DNA from: an uncultured Lachnospiraceae bacterium
GTDB lineage: Bacteria; Bacillota; Clostridia; Lachnospirales; Lachnospiraceae
Length of the DNA: 49,364 nt
Assembly (NCBI GenBank): GCA_947589095.1
Contig: CANQBX010000023.1
Span: forward strand, 1 to 49,364
Reading direction: 5' to 3'
Below are positions 35,495-43,536 of the stretch, in pieces. The position numbers and the translations under genes were made by a program. Positions within the stretch are counted from its first letter, which is position 1. Each line of letters opens with the position of its first letter. The notes beneath the pieces were generated by a model, which had not been told where the DNA came from, ran no database searches, and saw only the letters and a program-made list of their open reading frames with translations.

Positions 35495-35563
35495 AGGCTG
35501 TCTCCTTCAATGTATTATAGATCCGGCGGATACCGCGCATCCGCCTGTCTGTTTCTGCTCCGT

Positions 35564-36169
35564 TCACTTTCCGGCCGGAGCATCCGCCGCCGAAGACGGC
35601 CGCCCCGGTCCCAGATCCCCCAGCATATGGTGCCTGCGGCACAGGGAAATGTACCGGTCGTTGCCGCCCATCATCACCTGCTCGCCTTCCCGAACCATAT
35701 GGCCGTCCTCTCCGATGCGGGCGTTGCAGGTAGCCGCCTTGCCGCACCAGCAGACCGTCTTGATCTCCTCGATCTTATCCGCCCATGCCATCAGCCACAG
35801 GCTCCCCTCGAAGAATTCCCTTCTGAAATCCGTCCGCAGCCCGTAGCAGATCACCGGAACCTCCAGATCGTCCACGATATGGACCATGAATTCCACCTGG
35901 GCCTTGGTGGCGAACTGGGCCTCGTCCACGATGACGCAGTCGTATTGCAGAAGCGCTTCGTCGGTCATGTCCGTCAGCTGTTCGAGAAGGATGCCTTCCT
36001 TCGCCAGGCCGATCCGCGACCGGATCGTATAGTCTCCGTCCCGGCTGTCCAGCTTCGGCTTCACCAGAAGCGCCTTCTTGCCTCTCTCGAAATAGTTGTA
36101 CTCCACCATCAGGGCGTTCGCCGTCTTGGAACTTCCCATGGCTCCGTATCGGAAATATAATTTGGCCAT
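35564..36169 (-). CDS. tdk: Thymidine kinase
   Basis: This salvage enzyme phosphorylates thymidine. It is type II, with the P-loop RYGAMGSSKTANAL at residues 7-20, VIVDEAQF as Walker B, the lasso region and zinc-binding VCWCGKAATCNARIG. It is 201 aa, standard. The ATG at 36169 follows AAGGAG. It is not closely coupled to nrdR (about 70 bases between). Regulation is not evident from the sequence. Confidence 0.95.
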   Translation of the reverse strand: MAKLYFRYGAMGSSKTANALMVEYNYFERGKKALLVKPKLDSRDGDYTIRSRIGLAKEGILLEQLTDMTDEALLQYDCVIVDEAQFATKAQVEFMVHIVDDLEVPVICYGLRTDFRREFFEGSLWLMAWADKIEEIKTVCWCGKAATCNARIGEDGHMVREGEQVMMGGNDRYISLCRRHHMLGDLGPGRPSSAADAPAGK

Positions 36170-36216
36170 TCTGCTTCTCCTTCTCTTTCCTTCGAATTCA
36201 GCGGCGGCATGCGTCC

Positions 36217-36714
36217 TCAGTCCGCCGCAAACGGGATCTGCCGCGCCTTAAAAAACTTCTCCACCGCCGCGTCCCAGGCTCTCTCGAGGCTCTTATCCAT
36301 CGTGAAATAATTCACCGCCGTACCGGTAACGCACAGGATCTTCCCTTCGTCGTACCGCACGTTCAGGTACAGGCCCTTCACCTGCTCCGCCCGCATGGCC
36401 ACGCCGTTATCCGCAAGGAACCTCTCCATGGCCGCGGCCGGATACTGCAGCACGATCCGGAAGCTTTCCGGAAGCTTCTTCCCTTTGATCAGCGAAAAGC
36501 AGTACGGCTTCACCGCGGACCACAGAGAGTACTCCTCGATGCGCCCCTGCTCCAGCTCCTCCTCCGTAAAATATCCCTGGCGGATCCTGCCGTCGACGGT
36601 AAACGTGTTGAACGTAACGATCACCGCCTCCCGCAGAAAGAACCGGTCGAACATTTCACCGACGAACAGCTCCGATGTGAACCTTTTCTTATCCTCGATC
36701 CCAAGCGCGATCAT
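36217..36714 (-). CDS. Conserved Lachnospiraceae protein (DUF5721-like)
   Basis: This is a soluble protein of 165 aa. I associate its opening MIALGIEDKKRFTSELFVGEMFDRFFLREA with DUF5721, by recollection only. Other visible parts are ITFNTFTVDGRI-type strands, a LWSAVKPYCFSLIKGKKLPESF segment, and a C-terminal SLERAWDAAVEKFFKARQ helix. No catalytic motif is apparent and the function is unknown. The ATG at 36714 has GGGGGAG upstream. It is next to tdk and divergent from the M18 peptidase gene. Confidence 0.65.
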   Translation of the reverse strand: MIALGIEDKKRFTSELFVGEMFDRFFLREAVIVTFNTFTVDGRIRQGYFTEEELEQGRIEEYSLWSAVKPYCFSLIKGKKLPESFRIVLQYPAAAMERFLADNGVAMRAEQVKGLYLNVRYDEGKILCVTGTAVNYFTMDKSLERAWDAAVEKFFKARQIPFAAD

Positions 36715-36818
36715 CCGTCTCCCCCATCATCACATTTATTCTATCTTAATCTCAGTTTTATTTCAACCGGAACTTCAGCCGAAAACTTCATGTCGTACTT
36801 TCTCTTTTGCTGTAAATG

Positions 36819-36843
36819 TGGTATAATCTCGACAGAGATTATA
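36819..36843 (+). promoter_or_regulatory. M18 peptidase promoter with palindrome over the -10 box
   Basis: TGGTATAAT (36819-36827, extended -10) lies about 138 bases before the ATG, and no good -35 is seen. The -10 begins a perfect 9-bp inverted repeat TATAATCTC-N4-GAGATTATA (36822-36843), nearly the same as the one at xylB. The other arm also gives TATAAT on the minus strand, so the site may also drive the DUF5721-like gene. Confidence 0.55.
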
Positions 36844-36964
36844 CCCGCGCCGGTTCGCGCCCGACCGAAGGGAGGGCAAACACCGTAGCGAACCGTGCGC
36901 ATCCCCCGGAGGGAGCATGTCCGGAGGACATGGTACAATACCGATACTCATAAAGGAGCATGCC

Positions 36965-38260
36965 ATGAACCTTACCGAAGACACGAAACAGCTGATCACT
37001 CTTATAGACGCCGGCGTATCCCCGTTTCACTGCGTAATGGAGGCGGAACGCTTCCTCCTGGTCGCGGGCTTTGCGCCGCTGGAACTGACGGGCCGCTGGA
37101 AGCTGCAGCCGGGCCACGGCTATTTCCTGCCGCTGTTCGATTCGACCCTGGCGGCCTTCACGGTCGGCAAGAATCTGACCGGCCGGCCTTCCCTGCGGCT
37201 GGAAGCGGCCCACACGGACTGGCCGTGCCTGCGCCTAAAGCCGTCTCCCGAGGTCTCCTCGGAACGCTACGCCAAGCTGAACGTGGAGGTCTACGGTTCT
37301 CCGATCCTTAGCACCTGGCTGGACCGTCCCCTGTCCATGGCCGGACGCGTAAGCGTCGCCGGCGCGCGTCCGATGGAGCCGGAGACCCTTTTTGTCGATT
37401 TCGGAGAGCCTCTGCTTACGATCCCCAATCTGGCGATCCATATGAATCCGGAGGCCAACGAGGGTATGAAGCTGAACCCTCAGGTCGACATGCTGCCTCT
37501 CCTGGCCATGCTGACAGACGATCTGGACAAGGATCATTTCTTCTTAAACCGCCTGGCCTCGGAGGCCGGCTGCGCGCCGAAGGATATTCTGGATTATGAG
37601 ATCTGCGTCTACAACACAGATTCCTGCACGTTCTGCGGTTTAAACGGCGAATTCCTGAGCGCTCCCAGACTGGATAATCTGACCAGCGTCCTGGCATGCC
37701 TGCACGGCGTCACCTCCGGGATGCGGGATAACGGCGTCAATATGATCCTGCTCTACGACAACGAGGAGATCGGCAGCCGCACCAAGCAGGGAGCCTTCTC
37801 CGCCGTAACCGAGCGCATTCTGGAAAAGCTGTTCCTAGCCCTCGGATATGACCGTGAGACCTATCTGAACACGGTGATGGACGGATTCCTGCTCTCCATG
37901 GACGTGGCGCACGCCATTCATCCCAACCATCCCGAGAAATGCGATATCAAGAACAGGATCTGTATGGGCGACGGCGTGGTGCTGAAAATGAGCTCCCGCC
38001 AGTCCTACGCCACCGACGCCTCCTGTATCGGCGCGATCGAGAGCATCTGCCGCAGCGCAGAGATCCCTTACCGGAAGTTCTCCAATCGTTCCGACATGAG
38101 AGGAGGCTCCACACTGGGAGCCATCTCGTCCGCGGAGCTGTCCCTGCGAACCGTGGATATCGGCGTGCCGATCCTGGCCATGCACTCCGCCAGGGAACTG
38201 ATGGCCTGCGCCGACCAGACCGCCATCGACCGGTTAGCTTCCGAATTCTTCCTGGTATAG
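36965..38260 (+). CDS. M18-family aminopeptidase
   Basis: This is a tetrahedral metallo-aminopeptidase (aspartyl aminopeptidase/ApeB family, 431 aa) that removes N-terminal residues from cytosolic peptides. Metal and catalytic residues are in place: LEAAHTDWP (His83), DNLTS (Asp about 235), DNEEIGSRTKQGA (Glu pair about 264), and HSARELMACAD (His about 406). It has the SMDVAHAIHPNHPEK segment of the family. I chose the ATG at 36965 for GGAG six bases upstream. The gene end overlaps the converging foldase gene by 27 bases. Confidence 0.93.
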   Translation: MNLTEDTKQLITLIDAGVSPFHCVMEAERFLLVAGFAPLELTGRWKLQPGHGYFLPLFDSTLAAFTVGKNLTGRPSLRLEAAHTDWPCLRLKPSPEVSSERYAKLNVEVYGSPILSTWLDRPLSMAGRVSVAGARPMEPETLFVDFGEPLLTIPNLAIHMNPEANEGMKLNPQVDMLPLLAMLTDDLDKDHFFLNRLASEAGCAPKDILDYEICVYNTDSCTFCGLNGEFLSAPRLDNLTSVLACLHGVTSGMRDNGVNMILLYDNEEIGSRTKQGAFSAVTERILEKLFLALGYDRETYLNTVMDGFLLSMDVAHAIHPNHPEKCDIKNRICMGDGVVLKMSSRQSYATDASCIGAIESICRSAEIPYRKFSNRSDMRGGSTLGAISSAELSLRTVDIGVPILAMHSARELMACADQTAIDRLASEFFLV

Positions 38261-39256
38261 AGAGAAGAAATCCGTAGTGGTAGAACCGTCGCCGCCGAAG
38301 CGGATCTCCGGCCAGAAATCCTCCGTGAAAACGGCCGGGCTGTCCGCGCCGGACTGTTCATAGATCTGCCGAAAGACCTGATTCTTACGTTCCTCGTAGA
38401 TTCGGGTCTTTCTTAATTCCGTGGCTTCCGCGTCGTAATCGCTGACGCAGCGGATAATGTAGTACCATCCTTCACACTCTACCAGCGGACTCATCTCCCC
38501 GGACGCCAGCGAGAACGCGGCGTTCTCCACCGTCTCCGGCAGCTCGCCCCGGCCAAGCAAAAGCTCGGTCTTCTCTCCTTCGCTCGTCTCTCTGGCTACA
38601 GACAGGAAATCGATTCCGTCCTGGCTGACCCTTCGGTAGACCGCCTCCGCCGCCTCCTTGCTGGAGATCTGGATCATCTGGACCGAGATCACCTTGGCCT
38701 CGCTGTCGCTGACCTCCAGGTCGATCCCCTCGGTCAGGGCGCCGACCACCTTATTGGCCATATAATAATCCCGGTACACTGTCAGCACATCCTCTTCATC
38801 CGCGCCTGTATATTCCCGGTCTTCCTCCGTAAGCCCCTCATAATATCTCTCAGCCAGCGCCTTAAGGCGGCTCTGCTCCGCGCTGGTCAGAACGATCTTC
38901 TGCCGGTCCGCCAGCAGATCCATCGTCTTCAGATTCGTGAGAAATTCCTTCACCTGGTCCAGGAGATAGGCTTCGAATGTCCGTCCGTCCTCCAGGGAGA
39001 CGTTCCAGATCTGATCCGTATACACCTCTTCATAGCGGTTCTTCTCCGTGGCCACGACGATCATGGCCTGCGGCCTCGTATATTCTCCGGACGCCTCCTC
39101 CTCCTGAGCGAACGGAAATCCCGCGCCGCAGCCGGAGGCCGCCGTCACGGACGCCGTCATAAGAAGCATCGCCGCCCCGCGTCTCAGACGGCGTTTCCAT
39201 CTATCGTTAAGGCACCTTCCGTGCCGTTTGCTCCGCCTCATACGTTCATCCTTCAT
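38234..39256 (-). CDS. PpiC/SurA-type peptidylprolyl isomerase, probable lipoprotein
   Basis: This is an extracytoplasmic foldase (PrsA-like). A basic stretch (RRSKRHGR..RRLRRG) precedes a signal segment AAMLLMTASVTAASGC with a likely lipidation Cys at about 43, so it would be membrane-anchored outside. A SurA-like N-terminal chaperone part follows. The parvulin core is in VISVQMIQISSKEAAEAV to GRGELPETVENAAFSLASGEMSPLVECEGWYYIIR. The start could be the ATG at 39256 (340 aa) or at 39241. It has a 27-base tail-to-tail overlap with the M18 gene. Confidence 0.85.
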   Translation of the reverse strand: MKDERMRRSKRHGRCLNDRWKRRLRRGAAMLLMTASVTAASGCGAGFPFAQEEEASGEYTRPQAMIVVATEKNRYEEVYTDQIWNVSLEDGRTFEAYLLDQVKEFLTNLKTMDLLADRQKIVLTSAEQSRLKALAERYYEGLTEEDREYTGADEEDVLTVYRDYYMANKVVGALTEGIDLEVSDSEAKVISVQMIQISSKEAAEAVYRRVSQDGIDFLSVARETSEGEKTELLLGRGELPETVENAAFSLASGEMSPLVECEGWYYIIRCVSDYDAEATELRKTRIYEERKNQVFRQIYEQSGADSPAVFTEDFWPEIRFGGDGSTTTDFFSLYQEEFGS

Positions 39257-39360
39257 GAACCGGCTCCCTCTTTCCGAATATTCCGCAGCAGCGGTCCGGC
39301 CGCAGCCTGCCAAAGACACCCCCGTCCCTGCCTGTTCCCGCCGCGCGCTGCGCCCGCGCC

Positions 39361-40149
39361 TTACAAAAGCAGCTTCAATATCTTCAGCACGCCGTTATTG
39401 ACATTCGTATCGGCCGTAAACCGCGCCGCCTTCTTCGCTTCCGGCACGGCGTTGCCGACCGCGAAGCTGTAATATGCCTTCTCAAGCATGTCCACATCGT
39501 TCTGCTGGTCGCCGAAAGCCATCGTCTCCTCGGGACGGATCCCGAGATCGCTCTGCAGCCGGCCGATCCCCCAGCCCTTGCTGACGCCGGGCATCACAAA
39601 ATCCACCCATTTGTCGCCGGATACCATAACATGCAGCTGGCCGGCGTATTTCTCCCGCAGCCCAACCGTTTTCTCCGCGACGCCTCCCGCGCCGCAGTAG
39701 ACCGCCACCTTGATGACCGGCTCCGTCACCCCCGTTACATCCTCTACCCTCTCGATCGCGAACCGGTAGCCGGTCGCGAGCCATTCCAGGAAATCCCGGT
39801 CCTTCGTATCCATGTACACCAGATCCGGACCGCTGACCATATAATCCAGTCCCGGCTGACGGCGGATATCTTCCACCATCTCCATGGCCAGATCCCGGTC
39901 AAAATAGTTCAGAAACAGCCGCCGGCCGTGACATCCGACATAGGCGCCGTTATCGGAAATATAGAACAGCTTCTCCTTAACCGGTGCGAACAGCCTCTCG
40001 ATGCTGACCCACTGGCGTCCGCTGGCGCCCGCGAACTGGATGCCGCGGGCATGGAGCTTTTCGATCACGCCGTAGATCTCCGGATCGATCTCATGGGAGC
40101 CGTCTTTTACCAATGTGCCGTCTATATCCGATGCGATCAGTCTGATCAT
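39361..40149 (-). CDS. Cof-type HAD hydrolase (sugar-phosphatase family)
   Basis: This is a HAD-superfamily class IIB phosphatase of 262 aa, expected to act on small phosphorylated metabolites (sugars or nucleotide cofactors). Motif I is IASDIDGTLVKDG; motif IV is AFGDQQNDVDMLEKA. The C2 cap lies between them. Its Asp nucleophile is residue 8 and the motif III lysine is in SKGWGI (about 190). The ATG at 40149 follows GAGGAG. The substrate is unknown. It lies downstream of a terminator-separated PAP2 gene. Confidence 0.9.
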   Translation of the reverse strand: MIRLIASDIDGTLVKDGSHEIDPEIYGVIEKLHARGIQFAGASGRQWVSIERLFAPVKEKLFYISDNGAYVGCHGRRLFLNYFDRDLAMEMVEDIRRQPGLDYMVSGPDLVYMDTKDRDFLEWLATGYRFAIERVEDVTGVTEPVIKVAVYCGAGGVAEKTVGLREKYAGQLHVMVSGDKWVDFVMPGVSKGWGIGRLQSDLGIRPEETMAFGDQQNDVDMLEKAYYSFAVGNAVPEAKKAARFTADTNVNNGVLKILKLLL

Positions 40150-40202
40150 TCCATTCTCCTCTTAACCGAATTCCATCCGCCCGCGGACACGCGGCGGAAC
40201 AC

Positions 40203-40239
40203 GAAAGCATCTGCCTGCATACAACGCGCAGGCAGATGC
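40203..40239 (-). terminator. Terminator of the PAP2-like gene
   Basis: On the minus strand a perfect 12-bp stem (GCATCTGCCTGC with GCAGGCAGATGC, nine-base loop) is followed by TTTCGTGTT. It lies about 57 bases after the PAP2-like stop and upstream of the HAD gene. Confidence 0.75.
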
Positions 40240-40295
40240 CGGATTTGCCTTCTCTGCGGCGGCGGGCGGTCCGCCATGCCCCGAAAGCCGCATGG

Positions 40296-40754
40296 TCAAT
40301 ACGCCGCGTTCACCAGCACAGCCATCAGGATTCCCAACACGGCCCCCGCAAATACCTGCAGCGGGGTGTGTCCCACGAATTCCTTCAGCCTCTTCTCAAC
40401 CTCCTGATTATCCAGCCTGAACCAGTCCTGCTGCACGATCAGGTTCAGAAGCTTGGCCTGCTTGCCGGTCTCCTGCCGGACGCCGATGGCGTCATACATG
40501 ACGACGCTGGCCAGTACGAAGCTGACCGCGAATTCGAAGGAGGACAGACCGTATTTCATACCGGACGCCACCGTCAGGGCGCACACCGTGGCCGAATGGG
40601 AGCTGGGCATACCGCCGGAACCCACCAGCCGCTCCGGCCGGAAGGATTTGTTAAATCCCATATCGATCAGCGTCTTCAGCACCTGGGCTACCGTCCAGCC
40701 GGCCACCGCGCTGATCAAGATCTGATTGGCTATGATCTCCTGCCATACACCCAT
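40296..40754 (-). CDS. Divergent PAP2-family (DUF212) membrane protein
   Basis: This 152-aa membrane protein has the divergent PAP2 fold: NQILISAVAGWTVAQVLKTL, LVGSGGMPSSHSATVCAL, and a C-terminal FVGHTPLQVFAGAVLGILMAVLVN. The phosphatase histidines SSHS and GHTPLQV are retained in their positions. The family's reaction is uncharacterised; lipid phosphate hydrolysis is an inference from the PAP2 relation. It starts at 40754 (weak GGTGG) about 64 bases after glgA, with which it is likely co-transcribed. Confidence 0.88.
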   Translation of the reverse strand: MGVWQEIIANQILISAVAGWTVAQVLKTLIDMGFNKSFRPERLVGSGGMPSSHSATVCALTVASGMKYGLSSFEFAVSFVLASVVMYDAIGVRQETGKQAKLLNLIVQQDWFRLDNQEVEKRLKEFVGHTPLQVFAGAVLGILMAVLVNAAY

Positions 40755-40818
40755 AATTCCACCATCTCTCTTATGTCTGTCCGAAAACGGGTACGCCGCT
40801 CTGCTTCTTCTCCCGGAT

Positions 40819-42261
40819 CTAACCGATCAGCCAGTCGTACAGCTCCTGATACTTGAGCGCCGATGCGTTCCACGAGAAATCCTGCGCCATGGCCCGGTCG
40901 ATCATCTTGTTCCACTCGCGCCTTCTGTCATAGTAAATCTTCTCCGCGTAGCGGACCGTGCCCAGCATCTCATGGGCGTTATAGTTGGCGAAGGAAAAGC
41001 CGGTGCCGGTCCCCTCGTATTCATTATAGGGCTGTACCGTATCCTTAAGTCCTCCGGTCTCCCGCACGATCGGAAGCGTCCCGTAGCGCAGGGCCATCAG
41101 CTGGCTCAGGCCGCAGGGTTCGAACAGCGACGGCATCAGGAAAGCGTCGCAGGCCGCGTAGATCTTATGAGAAAGCGGATTCGAATAATAGATGTTGGCC
41201 GACACCTTATCCGGATACTTCCAGGCAAAATGGCGGAACATATTCTCATAGCGCTCCTCGCCGGTGCCCAGGACGACCAGCTGAACCGCGTCATGGCACA
41301 GATCGTCCATCACGTACTGGATCAGGTCGAAGCCCTTCTGGTCGGTCAGTCTGGAGACGATGCCGATCATCATGGCCTTGTCGTCCTCCGCAAGCCCCAG
41401 CTCCTTCTGCAGGGCCCTCTTGTTCTTAATCTTCTCCTTGCGGAAGGTCTGGGCGTTATAATGGGCCACGATATACTCGTCGGTCTCCGGGTTGAACTCG
41501 TCATAGTCGATTCCGTTGACGATGCCCCGCAGGCTGTTGGCGCGGGCCCGCATCAGACCGTCCAGGTTCTCGCCGTAGAACGGCATCTTGATCTCCTCGG
41601 CGTAGGTATCGCTGACCGTGGTGATGGCGTCGGCGTAGACGATGCCGCCTTTTAAGAGGTTGCCATTCTTATACGCCTCCAGCTTATCCGGCGTGAAATA
41701 GTAGTCGGACAGGCCGGTCAGCCTCTTGATCGTGGCCACGTCCCAGACGCCCTGGAACTTCAGATTGTGGATCGTGATAACGCTCTTGATGCCGCGGAAG
41801 AACTCGCCGCCCGCGAAACGGTCCTTCAGATAGACCGGGATCAGGCCGGTCTGCCAGTCATGGCAGTGGATCACGTCCGGCCGAAAGCCGATCACGGGAA
41901 GCGCCGAAAGCGCCGCATTGCAGAAGAAGGAGAACTTCTCCAGATCGTACAGCCAGTCGCCGTACAGGGTGCTTCCGTTAAAATACCACTCGTTATCGAT
42001 GAAATAGAACTTGACGCCCTCATATTCGCACATCAGTATGCCTACATAACGGCTCTGCCCTAGATAGTCCATATAGAAATGGTCGATATAGCTCAGTCTG
42101 TCCTTCCATTCCTGCCGCATGCACATATACTTGGGGATCATAACGCGGACGTCATAATAATCCCTGTTAAAGCATTTCGGAAGAGAACCGGCGACATCCG
42201 CCAGTCCTCCTGTCTTGATAAACGGAACCGCCTCAGACGCGACAAATAAGATATTCTTCAT
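40819..42261 (-). CDS. glgA: Glycogen synthase (ADP-glucose type, GT5)
   Basis: This enzyme elongates alpha-1,4-glucan from ADP-glucose, storing carbon as glycogen, often before sporulation. N-terminal FIKTGGLADVAGSLPK carries the ADP-glucose KTGGL motif. The C-terminal domain has GIVSRLTDQKGFDLIQ and FEPCGLSQLMALRYG (the catalytic Glu). It is 480 aa. The ATG at 42261 follows GGAGG. It is not beside glgB/C/D in this window. It lies just downstream of spo0A, separated by a 268-base region. Confidence 0.96.
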   Translation of the reverse strand: MKNILFVASEAVPFIKTGGLADVAGSLPKCFNRDYYDVRVMIPKYMCMRQEWKDRLSYIDHFYMDYLGQSRYVGILMCEYEGVKFYFIDNEWYFNGSTLYGDWLYDLEKFSFFCNAALSALPVIGFRPDVIHCHDWQTGLIPVYLKDRFAGGEFFRGIKSVITIHNLKFQGVWDVATIKRLTGLSDYYFTPDKLEAYKNGNLLKGGIVYADAITTVSDTYAEEIKMPFYGENLDGLMRARANSLRGIVNGIDYDEFNPETDEYIVAHYNAQTFRKEKIKNKRALQKELGLAEDDKAMMIGIVSRLTDQKGFDLIQYVMDDLCHDAVQLVVLGTGEERYENMFRHFAWKYPDKVSANIYYSNPLSHKIYAACDAFLMPSLFEPCGLSQLMALRYGTLPIVRETGGLKDTVQPYNEYEGTGTGFSFANYNAHEMLGTVRYAEKIYYDRRREWNKMIDRAMAQDFSWNASALKYQELYDWLIG

Positions 42262-42416
42262 GAATGAATCCTCCTCCGGTGCAGACAGGATGTCTCGTCA
42301 CCCTGTCCCGCATTCTGATGTAAAACGCAAACCGCGCCCGCAGCGCCCTTTTCCGCACAGACATAATGCAGAAAAGGCGCCGGCACGTTTTCTGGATACG
42401 AACCCCTTACAGATAT

Positions 42417-42445
42417 AGTATACAATACTTTTTCCGAATTAGGAA
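42417..42445 (-). promoter_or_regulatory. Possible glgA promoter
   Basis: On the minus strand TTCCTA (42440-42445), a 17-base spacer and TATACT (42417-42422) lie about 155 bases before glgA in an AT-rich island. The -35 is weak. Confidence 0.35.
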
Positions 42446-42529
42446 GTACATTCTTAGAAGTTTTATGTGAAGTTTTTCAGAATTACCCGCAGCAGAAAGT
42501 CCGCGCCGCGCGCTTTCCGCTGTCATGAA

Positions 42530-43342
42530 TTACATCCGCTTGTAATCCAGCCGGATCTTGTCGGACAGTAATGCGATAAACTCAGAATTGGTCGGCTTTC
42601 CTTTGCCGTTGCTGACCGTATAGCCGAAGATCTCATTGATCGTATCCATCTTGCCTCTGCTCCAGGCCACCTCGATGGCATGGCGGATCGCACGCTCGAC
42701 GCGGCTCGGCGTAGTCTGATGCTTCTTGGCGATATTGGGATACAGCACCTTCGTCACCGACGCCAGCATATCCTGGTCGCAGACAGAGGAAATGATCGCG
42801 TCGCGCAGATACTGATAGCCCTTGATATGAGCCGGTACGCCGATCTCATGCAGGATCTGGGTCACGTCGTTTTCCAGGTTCTGCTCCATGTACTCCACCT
42901 GATTCTCATAGGGACGTATCTTGCGGGAGCGCGGCAGGGACATTCCCCTGGGCTTAGACGCATAGCCGGCCAGGCGGCGTACCTTGTCCACCACCACCTC
43001 GCGTGTAAAGGGCTTCATGATAAAATAGTTCGCGCCCAGGCGGAACGCGTCCTCGGTCACATTCTCGCTTCCGGCCGCGGATACCATGATAAACGACGGC
43101 TTCTTCGCCAGCTTCTCTTCATTCTTCACTTTCTCCATGACCGTAAGGCCGTCCATCCCCGGCATGATCACGTCCAGAAGGACGACGTCGGGCTTGGTGG
43201 AGACGATCATCTCGTAGGCTTCATCGCCCGTCCCGGCTTTTCCTACGATCTGGATGCCATCCTCTCCGGACAGCATCTGATTCAGAAGATCCAGTGTTTT
43301 GGGGTTGTCCTCAGCGATTGCAACATTTAGAGTTGGTGTCAT
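42530..43342 (-). CDS. spo0A: Sporulation master regulator Spo0A
   Basis: This response regulator, when phosphorylated, starts sporulation. The receiver acidic pocket is Glu11/Asp12, the phospho-acceptor Asp57 is in [13 protein letters not shown], and the conserved Lys is in MKPF. The effector domain has the helix-turn-helix ([36 protein letters not shown]) and the C-terminal [19 protein letters not shown]. It is 270 aa. The ATG at 43342 follows AAAGGAGG. It has its own sigma-A promoter and an upstream Spo0A box. spoIVB, its usual upstream neighbour, is not seen here. Confidence 0.97.
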   Translation of the reverse strand: MTPTLNVAIAEDNPKTLDLLNQMLSGEDGIQIVGKAGTGDEAYEMIVSTKPDVVLLDVIMPGMDGLTVMEKVKNEEKLAKKPSFIMVSAAGSENVTEDAFRLGANYFIMKPFTREVVVDKVRRLAGYASKPRGMSLPRSRKIRPYENQVEYMEQNLENDVTQILHEIGVPAHIKGYQYLRDAIISSVCDQDMLASVTKVLYPNIAKKHQTTPSRVERAIRHAIEVAWSRGKMDTINEIFGYTVSNGKGKPTNSEFIALLSDKIRLDYKRM

Positions 43343-43411
43343 GATTTGTCCTCCTTTGGGTTAGTCTGTAACTGCAATAAAATTCTTGGGGACAGTTACT
43401 GCGATATCTCG

Positions 43412-43465
43412 ATTATAAACTTGCAGATTTGCAGGTGCAAATGGATTCTATCGCAAGTTTCGACA
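43412..43465 (-). promoter_or_regulatory. spo0A promoter and 0A box
   Basis: On the minus strand TTGCAC (43435-43440), a 17-base spacer and TATAAT (43412-43417) form a strong sigma-A promoter about 70 bases before spo0A. A perfect Spo0A box TGTCGAA lies upstream (43459-43465), positioned for activation at about -55 to -60, in line with autoregulation. Confidence 0.7.
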
Positions 43466-43475
43466 CGTTTAGGGC

Positions 43476-43515
43476 AAAAAAATATCCCCGTCCGCCGAAA
43501 TATCGACAGACGGGG
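43476..43515 (-). terminator. Terminator of the GH3 gene
   Basis: On the minus strand a CCCCGTC/GACGGGG stem with an inner CGA/TCG pair is followed closely by seven T's. It lies about 20 bases after the GH3 stop and just upstream of the spo0A promoter. Confidence 0.8.
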
Positions 43516-43536
43516 AAACGACCGGTTTCGTCCGCG

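Noticed and set aside
42480-42530. Terminator after spo0A
   Set aside because: A CAGC/GAAAG-type hairpin exists but no T-run follows it, so it was not called.
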